Of a DNA stretch of 64,000 nucleotides, positions 58,491 to 64,000 are shown one piece after another. Numbering within the stretch: position 1 is the stretch's first letter; each line of letters begins with the position of its first letter. The position numbers were made by a program, and so were the translations under genes. The notes beneath the pieces were generated by a model. It was not told the DNA's origin, ran no database searches, and saw only the letters and a program-made list of their open reading frames with translations. This DNA comes from DATHTK01 sp035463295 (GTDB lineage Bacteria > Actinomycetota > Rubrobacteria > Rubrobacterales > Rubrobacteraceae): positions 11,549-75,548 of the forward strand of contig DATHTK010000114.1 of assembly GCA_035463295.1 (NCBI GenBank). The letters are read 5' to 3'.

Positions 58491-59303
58491 TTGGCAAGGA
58501 ACGGCGGTTCGGTAAGGTTCTCCATAGGCGAGGTCTCGCAAGCGATAGGCCTTGCGCCGCAGACATTGAGGTTGTGGGAGAGGGAGCGTTTGATCCGGCC
58601 GCGCCGCACTGAGCGGGGCTACCGGGTCTACACCGAGCCGGACGTCGAGCGGCTACGCAAGATCAAGCGACTCAGAAAGTCTGAGGGGCTCAACTTCGCC
58701 GCCATCCGCAAGCAGATCGGCACCGTCGAAGCCGATGACGACGAGCGCCGGGCCGCCGATCCTGCCGGTTCGACCCCGGGGGAGCGGCTACGGCGTCTGC
58801 GCATCAAGTCGCACAGGACGCTCAAAGAGGTAGCGGAGGCAACGGGGCTCTCCATCTCGTTCATTTCGGCGCTAGAGCGCGGTGGTTCGGGGGCTTCCGT
58901 CGCCTCTTTGAGGCTTCTGGCCGAGGCGTATGGGGTAACGATGCGCGAGCTCTTCGGGGCGGACCTGGAGCAGAGTCCCCCGATAGTGCGGGGTGAGGAG
59001 CGTCCGGTGATGCAGTGGGAGAATGGGGTGCGCTTCGAGGAGATGGCCTCGGGGGAGAAGGTGATGGACCCTTCCTATCTCCGCGTGCCGCCTGGAGCGG
59101 GCAGCGAGGGCTTCTACTCCCACAACGGCGAGGAGTTTGTGTTTGTGATCTCCGGCGTCTTGTACGTCGAGCTCAAAGACCAGGGGATCTTCCGGGTCGG
59201 TCCCGGTGATACGCTCTACTTCTCCTCGACGACCCAGCACCGCTGGTGGGCCGGCGACGAGCCCGTCGAGGCCGTCTACGTGAACACGCCGCCGACCTTC
59301 TGA
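58491..59303 (+). CDS. Composite regulator: MerR HTH + Xre HTH + cupin
   Basis: A 270-residue protein with two different DNA-binding domains and a ligand-binding barrel. Residues about 8-80 are MerR-type (FSIGEVSQAIGLAPQTLRLWERERLIRP, GYRVYTEPDVERL). About 95-155 are Xre-type (ERLRRLRIKSHRTLKEVAEATGLSISFISALERG). About 190-265 are a cupin (HNGEEFVFVISGVLYVELKD, FSSTTQHRWWAG). Xre-cupin proteins regulate amine and amino-acid catabolism (PuuR type). TTG 58491 is chosen because GGGAGGCGAA precedes it; the frame upstream to 58035 overlaps ald. A TATACT at 58441 may be its -10. The target is probably the shared 19-bp dyad (inference). Confidence 0.83.
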   Translation: MARNGGSVRFSIGEVSQAIGLAPQTLRLWERERLIRPRRTERGYRVYTEPDVERLRKIKRLRKSEGLNFAAIRKQIGTVEADDDERRAADPAGSTPGERLRRLRIKSHRTLKEVAEATGLSISFISALERGGSGASVASLRLLAEAYGVTMRELFGADLEQSPPIVRGEERPVMQWENGVRFEEMASGEKVMDPSYLRVPPGAGSEGFYSHNGEEFVFVISGVLYVELKDQGIFRVGPGDTLYFSSTTQHRWWAGDEPVEAVYVNTPPTF

Positions 59304-59314
59304 GCTCGGTCTCT

Positions 59315-61150
59315 TTGCCTTACGACCGGCGTCTCGAAGCCCTGCTCTCCGTGCCCGCCCTGCACGCCCCGCAGGTCTCCCCGGACGGGGAGTGGGTTGC
59401 GTGGAGCTGGTCGCGGCTCGGGCCCGCCGCGGACGTTTTCGCAGTCCCCACTGACGGCTCGGCGGACCCCGTCCGCCTCACCCGGACGCCGGACGACACC
59501 CGCGTCGTCTCCTGGACGCCGGATAGTCGGGCGGTAGTGGTCGAGCAGGACAGAGACGGGGACGAACGGGCCCGTCTCTATCTCGTCAGGCTTGCAGAGC
59601 CCGCGGCGATGGAGCCGCTCACCGACGAGGCACCGGACTACTACGTGCGGGGCGGACAGATGCACAGAGACGGGCGCTGGCTCGTCTACGGGGCGAACCT
59701 CGACGCAGCGAGCGGGCGTGAGATAGAGGAGACCTGGATCTACCGCCACGACCTCGGGAGCGGCGAGCGACGGGTCCTCGCACGCCCGAAAAGGGGCAAT
59801 TTCCACGCGCCCCAGCTCAACGCGCCCGGGGATACCGTCCTCTACCACCGCAACGACCGCGACCCTGCGGGCCTCCAGGTCTGGCTAGTGGACGTGGACG
59901 GCCGGGACGACCGCGAGATCCTGAACTCCGGGCCCGAAGCCAAGGTGTATGCCTCGTGGTTCCCGGACGGACGCAGGGTCCTCTTCGTAGCCGAAACCGG
60001 TTCTCATCGCCGGCTCGGCGTGTGGGAGGATGGGGTCGAGCGCATTCTGATCGACGATCCCCGTCGCGACGTCGAGTACGCCTTCGTGCCTCCAACGGGT
60101 GGCCTGGTGGTCGTCGCGGAGGTCGAGCGAGCGCGGACCCGGGCCACGCTCCTCGACCCGGAGAGCGGCGTCGAAAAGCGTATGCCGGAGGTCGAGGGTA
60201 ACCTGGTCCCCCTCTCCCCGACGGGTGGCGAGGGCTGGGTCGGGCTCCACTACGACGCCCGGCATCCCGTGGATCTGGTCTCCTTCGACCCGGCCGGGGA
60301 CGGAACTCGCGAGAGCATCACCGGGCTGTGGGGACGCACGCCTCTCGACGCCGGGGACCTCGTACCTGCCGAGGAGTTCTCGTGGTCGTCGGTGGACGGG
60401 CTCGTGGTGTACGGGTGGCTCTACCGGACGCGGCGAGAGAGCGCTGGAACCATCGTTCTCGTCCATGGCGGTCCGACGAGCCGCGCCGAGGAGCGTTTCA
60501 ACGCCCAGATCCAGTACCTGGTCTCGCGCGGCTTCGACGTGCTGGCCCCGAACTACCGCGGGAGCACGGGGTACGGGCTGGGATTTCAGGAGGCCATAAA
60601 GGAGGACGGATGGGGCGGCCGCGAGCAGGAGGACACAAGGCGCGGCATCGAGGCCCTTGTAGACGCCGGCGTCGCGAGGCCCGGCGGGGTAGGCGTAACC
60701 GGCACCTCCTACGGCGGGTACTCGGCGTGGTGGGCGATCACTCACTTCCCTCCCGAGGTCGCCGCCGCCGCGGCGCCCATCTGCGGGATGACGGATCTCG
60801 CGGTGGACTACTACGCCACACGGCCGGACCTCCGGCCCTACAGCGAGGAGATGATGGGCGGTTCCCCGGAAGAAGCGCCGGAGCGCTACCGTGAGCGCTC
60901 ACCGGTCAACTTCGTCCGCGACATCCGGGGTCGGCTCCTGATCGTGCAGGGCCTCAAGGACCCGAACGTCACCGCGGAGAACGTCCGCGTCGTCACGAGC
61001 GCGCTCGACGAGCTCGCCATCCCATACGAGCTTCTGACCTTCGATGACGAGGGCCACGGCATCGCCCGCCCCGAGAACCTGAGGGTTCTCTACCCGCGTC
61101 TGGCGGAGTTCTTCGAGACGGCTCTCCGGAGGTCGCGTGGCCGGGGTTGA
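59315..61150 (+). CDS. S9-family prolyl oligopeptidase-like peptidase
   Basis: A 611-residue peptidase. Residues about 1-370 form a beta-propeller with repeated WSPDG-like turns (SPDGEWVAWSW, SWTPDSRAVVVE, SWFPDGRRVLFV). The rest is an alpha/beta hydrolase: LVHGGPTSRAEERFN, GGREQEDTRRGIEALVD, GTSYGGYSAWWA (Ser465), LKDPNV and DDEGHGI for the Asp and His. It cleaves short peptides in the cytoplasm, as acylaminoacyl- or dipeptidyl-peptidases do. TTG 59315 is a weak start with GAGCTCGG upstream. It begins 12 bases after the regulator stop and may be in its operon. Confidence 0.86.
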   Translation: MPYDRRLEALLSVPALHAPQVSPDGEWVAWSWSRLGPAADVFAVPTDGSADPVRLTRTPDDTRVVSWTPDSRAVVVEQDRDGDERARLYLVRLAEPAAMEPLTDEAPDYYVRGGQMHRDGRWLVYGANLDAASGREIEETWIYRHDLGSGERRVLARPKRGNFHAPQLNAPGDTVLYHRNDRDPAGLQVWLVDVDGRDDREILNSGPEAKVYASWFPDGRRVLFVAETGSHRRLGVWEDGVERILIDDPRRDVEYAFVPPTGGLVVVAEVERARTRATLLDPESGVEKRMPEVEGNLVPLSPTGGEGWVGLHYDARHPVDLVSFDPAGDGTRESITGLWGRTPLDAGDLVPAEEFSWSSVDGLVVYGWLYRTRRESAGTIVLVHGGPTSRAEERFNAQIQYLVSRGFDVLAPNYRGSTGYGLGFQEAIKEDGWGGREQEDTRRGIEALVDAGVARPGGVGVTGTSYGGYSAWWAITHFPPEVAAAAAPICGMTDLAVDYYATRPDLRPYSEEMMGGSPEEAPERYRERSPVNFVRDIRGRLLIVQGLKDPNVTAENVRVVTSALDELAIPYELLTFDDEGHGIARPENLRVLYPRLAEFFETALRRSRGRG

Positions 61151-62006
61151 GCGGTTGATCTCGGCCGGCGTAGAGGCGCACCTCGGAGAGCGCCTCCTGA
61201 GCACCCGTCCTCTCGGAGGCGGCTGCATCGGCGAGGTCTACAGAGTAGAGCTGGAAGACGGCACGCCGCTGGTCGCCAAGGTCGACCGCAAAGGGGACTC
61301 TCACCTGGAGCGTGAGGCGTACATGCTCCGTTACCTGCACGAGAAGGCCGAGCTGCCGGTCCCGGAGGTCTACCACGGCTCCGAGACCCTCCTCCTCATG
61401 CAGTTCGTCGAGGGGACGAGCACTTTTTCCGAAGGAGCCGAGCGGCACGCCGCCGAGCTGCTGGCGGGGCTGCACGGCGCCGGCTGGGAGTTCTACGGGC
61501 ACGAGCGGGACACCCTGATCGGGAGCCTCGAGCAGCCCAACCCGCCGACCGATAGCTGGGTCGAGTTCTTCCGCGAGCACCGCTTGCTCTACCTCGCGCG
61601 AGTCGCCAGCGATGCCGGACGACTGCCACCCGAGGACCTGAGAAGGGTAGAGAGGCTAGCCGACAAGCTGGAAGAGCACCTGGAAGAACCCGAAGGAGGG
61701 CCCTCCCTTGTACACGGGGACGTATGGAGCGCGAACGTGCTGGCGCGAGGAGAGAGGATCACCGCCTTTCTCGACCCGGCGATCTACCACGCCGACCCAG
61801 AGATCGAACTGGCCTTTATAAGCCTCTTCAACTCTTTCGGAGAGCGCTTCTTCGAGAGGTACGGGGAGTTGAGGCCGATCCGGCAGGGCTTCTACGAGGT
61901 GCGGCGCGACCTGTACAACCTCTACCCTCTGCTTGTTCACGTGTACTTCTTCGGCGGCGGGTACCTTAGCTCGGTGCGGAGGATCCTCGACCGGTTCGGG
62001 CTCTAG
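61137..62006 (+). CDS. Fructosamine kinase-family protein
   Basis: A 289-residue protein of the fructosamine/ketosamine-3-kinase family (protein-kinase-like fold). RPLGGGCIGEVYRVELEDGTPLVAKVD is the nucleotide loop with its Lys; SLVHGDVWSANVLA is the catalytic loop (Asp) and AFLDPAIYHADPEIELAF the metal-binding segment. It phosphorylates Amadori products so that they fall off proteins. GTG 61137 overlaps the S9 peptidase end by 14 bases. Damaged-protein repair and peptide recycling may go together (inference). Confidence 0.88.
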   Translation: MAGVERLISAGVEAHLGERLLSTRPLGGGCIGEVYRVELEDGTPLVAKVDRKGDSHLEREAYMLRYLHEKAELPVPEVYHGSETLLLMQFVEGTSTFSEGAERHAAELLAGLHGAGWEFYGHERDTLIGSLEQPNPPTDSWVEFFREHRLLYLARVASDAGRLPPEDLRRVERLADKLEEHLEEPEGGPSLVHGDVWSANVLARGERITAFLDPAIYHADPEIELAFISLFNSFGERFFERYGELRPIRQGFYEVRRDLYNLYPLLVHVYFFGGGYLSSVRRILDRFGL

Positions 62007-62070
62007 CTAATCTCTCGCAACGAACGACCGTGCGCGGAGCAGTCAAGCTCTTCCTGCGCCTCGCGCAGCC

Positions 62071-62520
62071 TTACGGCAACCTCACGCGCTCGCAGCCCTT
62101 TGTCACGTCGAGCCTGTCCACGTAAGCGGTATCCGTCCCGGGACCGCAGTAGATTACGTCCTTGACAGCCGGGAAGTCGCGCACCAGCACATGGTCGTTA
62201 CCGAGGCCGCCGTATACGACGTCACGGTCCTTATCGGGGGCGTCGATGAGGTTGTCGTTGCCGGCGTTGCCGTAGATCGTGTCGGCGCCGTAGCCGCCGC
62301 TCATCTCGTCCGGACCGTCCCCGCCCCGGACAACGTCCTTGCCGCGAAAACCGTTGAGCGTGTCGTCCCCACCGAGACCCAGGATCTTCTCGCCCTGCGC
62401 GGTGCCGCTGATCACGTCGCGCTCGTCTGTGCCTACCAGCGAGGAGGCCGCCAGCGCCACGCTCGCGAAAACGCCCATCGTCAACGCCGCCAACACCAAT
62501 ACCGCCGCCATACGCCTCAT
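62071..62520 (-). CDS. Secreted RTX-repeat (calcium-binding) protein
   Basis: A 149-residue protein with a clear signal peptide (about 1-28, ending ASVALAAS). Several GGxGxD-type calcium-binding nonapeptides follow: GLGGDDTLNG, RGGDGPDEMSGGYGADTIYG, GNAGNDNLID and GGLGNDHVLV. Two cysteines near the C-terminus (IYCGPG, KGCERV) could form a disulfide. It lacks a toxin or enzyme domain and a type I secretion system is not near, so it is probably exported by Sec and folds with Ca2+ outside. ATG 62520 behind GAGGGGAGGCGGTT is chosen over 62694. Confidence 0.82.
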   Translation of the reverse strand: MRRMAAVLVLAALTMGVFASVALAASSLVGTDERDVISGTAQGEKILGLGGDDTLNGFRGKDVVRGGDGPDEMSGGYGADTIYGNAGNDNLIDAPDKDRDVVYGGLGNDHVLVRDFPAVKDVIYCGPGTDTAYVDRLDVTKGCERVRLP

Positions 62521-62665
62521 AACCGCCTCCCCTCTCGTTCTCTCACCCGGCCTCCCCGAGCTTCTACCCTCAATGTACCGGTGGCGAATTACAGTACGGC
62601 GACAACGGCGTAACACTTCCGACACGATCTCATAACACCCAGATAACGCCCCACCCTTCCAAGTC

Positions 62666-62694
62666 TTGACCACCTTACAGTAACTGTGTAACAT
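62666..62694 (+). promoter_or_regulatory. Promoter of the class III aminotransferase, with 19-bp dyad in the spacer
   Basis: TTGACC (62666-62671), a 17-base spacer, and TAACAT (62689-62694) make a sigma-70-like promoter 48 bases before the ATG. The spacer and the start of the -10 box carry CTTACAGTAACTGTGTAAC (62674-62692), whose arms CTTACA/TGTAAC pair at 5 of 6 positions. It matches the ald-side dyad (58371-58389) at 15 of 19 bases. Operators placed between -35 and -10 are characteristic of MerR-type regulation. Confidence 0.65.
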
Positions 62695-62741
62695 TCATGA
62701 AAATAGCAGGATCGATCGGTTGTGGCTGCAGGAGGTACTCG

Positions 62742-64000
62742 ATGGATGTGATGAGGGGTTTCGGGGAGGGTGGGGAGCCTACGCCGCTCGCGGGTGTGGA
62801 GAACCTGATGCTCCACTTCACACCTTACGCCGAGGACTGGTCGAAGCTGCCGGTCATCGTTTCGGGTGAGGGTTGCTACGTCACCGACGACAAGGGCCGC
62901 ACCTACCTGGACGGGCTGGCGGGTCTCTTCACGACGCAGGTCGGACACGGCAGGACGGAGCTCGCTGACGTCGCTGCGCGTCAGATGAAGGAGCTCGGGT
63001 TCTTCCCGAACTGGAGCTTCCTGCACCCGCGTTCGCTGGAGCTGGCGGACAAGCTGGCGGAGATAGCGCCGGGAGACCTCTCCTCGTCGTTCTTCGTCTC
63101 GTCGGGTTCGGAGGCCGTCGAGACGGTCATAAAGCTCGCGCGGCAGTATCACAAGGCCAACGGGGAGGCGACGCGGTACAAGGTCATCTCGCGCAAGGTC
63201 GCCTATCACGGCACCACTATGGGCGCCCTTTCGGTGACGGGTCTTCCCGCCTTCAAGGCACCCTTCGAGCCGTTGCTCCAGGGGTTCATGCACGTGCCGA
63301 ACACCCAGCAGGACCCGGAGGGGGCGGCGGACGCCATAGAAGAGGCCATCGAGTTCGCCTCTCCGGAGACGGTGGCGGCGGTCGTTCTCGAGCCCGTTCA
63401 GAACGCCGGCGGGTGTCTCGTGCCCCCGCCGGATTACTGGAAGAAGGTGCGTGAGATCTGTGACCGCCACGGGGTGCTGCTCGCCTCGGACGCGGTGATC
63501 GCGGCGTTCGGAAGGTTGGGCGAGTGGTTCGGCATCGAGCGCTTCGATGTCGTACCGGACATGACGAGCTTCGCCAAGGGCATAACGAGCGGGTATTTGC
63601 CGATGGGCGGGGTTGTGATCAACGAGAAGATGCGCGACGTCTTGAGGAGCAACGCACCGATGTTCATGCACGGTTCGACCTTCGGCGGGCATCCGGTCTC
63701 ATCGGCGGTCGCCCTGGAGAACATCCGCATCATCGAACGCGAGGGACTCTTGCAGAACGTGCGCGACCTCGAGGGGTACTTCGAGGGCGTGCTCAAGAGG
63801 ATGGCCGAGGGACACCCGATAGTCGAGGAGATCCGGGGCATGGGCTTCTTCTGGGCGCTCGAGGTCAAGCCCGAGCGGGCCGACGGCACGCCGCTCGCGG
63901 GAGACGAGTACCAGAGGTACTTCAAGGGCGTCGTCTCGAGGAAGCTCCTGGAGGGCGGCCTCATCTGCCGCTTCGACGACAAGGACGAACCCGTGATCCA
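62742..64000 (+). CDS. Class III omega-aminotransferase, 3'-truncated by window edge
   Basis: Open from ATG 62742 to the window end (419 codons seen). SGEGCYVTDDKGRTYLDGLAG, FFVSSGSEAVETVIKLARQYH, YHGTTMGALSVTG, ASDAVIAAFGRLGEWFG and K279 in FAKGITSGYLPMGG place it with beta-alanine/putrescine/taurine-type omega-aminotransferases, most of which use pyruvate and produce alanine. It has its own strong ribosome site (GGAGGTACTCG). Its promoter element matches that near ald. The C-terminal end is missing, so substrate prediction is limited. Confidence 0.9.
   Translation, partial: MDVMRGFGEGGEPTPLAGVENLMLHFTPYAEDWSKLPVIVSGEGCYVTDDKGRTYLDGLAGLFTTQVGHGRTELADVAARQMKELGFFPNWSFLHPRSLELADKLAEIAPGDLSSSFFVSSGSEAVETVIKLARQYHKANGEATRYKVISRKVAYHGTTMGALSVTGLPAFKAPFEPLLQGFMHVPNTQQDPEGAADAIEEAIEFASPETVAAVVLEPVQNAGGCLVPPPDYWKKVREICDRHGVLLASDAVIAAFGRLGEWFGIERFDVVPDMTSFAKGITSGYLPMGGVVINEKMRDVLRSNAPMFMHGSTFGGHPVSSAVALENIRIIEREGLLQNVRDLEGYFEGVLKRMAEGHPIVEEIRGMGFFWALEVKPERADGTPLAGDEYQRYFKGVVSRKLLEGGLICRFDDKDEPVI

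Noticed and set aside
1..64000. CRISPR arrays, insertion sequences, prophage genes
   Set aside because: No regularly spaced repeats, transposase, integrase or phage structural genes were found on either strand.

Overview
The window is a 64 kb stretch of GC-rich (very high third-position GC) bacterial chromosome. GTG and TTG starts are frequent, Shine-Dalgarno sites are GGAGG-type, and many stop/start pairs overlap. A vitamin B12-dependent ribonucleotide reductase next to NrdR, a full-length tRNA-Ser, menaquinone genes and the overall gene mix point to an actinobacterium, most likely Rubrobacter or a close relative. That assignment is inference from style and content; there is no rRNA here to test it. 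No phage, insertion sequence, CRISPR array or other mobile element was recognised.

Layout. 1-7 kb: housekeeping and stress genes (NifU-type protein, M24 peptidase, nucleoside deaminase, cupin, gamma-glutamyltransferase, MsrA, a frameshifted PGPGW membrane protein, an RlpA-LysM wall protein). 7-15 kb: a decayed VapBC module, fumC, DUF1802, two tandem TPR membrane proteins, a DUF2231-Rieske fusion, a GT87-type glycosyltransferase, tRNA-Ser(CGA) and a CDF metal transporter. 15-20 kb: nrdR-nrdJ with two NrdR boxes, tadA, and an arsC-arsN-like pair. 20-28 kb: arginine biosynthesis as two divergent operons, argC-argR-ACT-argG and argJ-argB-argD-argF, facing each other across a double ARG box. 28-32 kb: an HD-GYP/LuxR protein, a hydrolase, a hydrolase remnant, a RidA-like protein and malic enzyme. 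32-41 kb: a menaquinone block (menF, menD, menH, menB, menC, menE) making DHNA-CoA from chorismate. 41-50 kb: xylulokinase, lipoprotein sortase, a helical protein, CsbD, an orphan molybdenum hydroxylase large subunit, and the 5-oxoprolinase genes pxpB-pxpC-pxpA with a biotin carrier. bioY and accC diverge from these. 52-59 kb: a Uma2 remnant, then a GABA-use set (gabT, APC permease, gabD), alanine dehydrogenase and a three-domain MerR-Xre-cupin regulator. 59-64 kb: S9 peptidase, fructosamine-kinase-like protein, a secreted RTX-repeat protein and a class III aminotransferase cut by the window end.

Main points of interest. (1) A 19-bp dyad lies between ald and the MerR-Xre-cupin regulator and recurs, 15 of 19 bases identical, inside the promoter spacer of the class III aminotransferase 4 kb away. 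This suggests a small amine/alanine regulon under a composite regulator. (2) A stand-alone ACT protein of the CASTOR type sits between argR and argG and may be an amino-acid sensor. (3) pxpABC is clustered with a biotin carrier, biotin carboxylase and biotin transporter, as in a split urea-amidolyase. (4) At least five loci are visibly broken (PGPGW gene, vapBC, a hydrolase, an AraC/VOC chimera, Uma2), two of them by apparent single-base losses in homopolymers. These are either real gene decay or sequencing errors.
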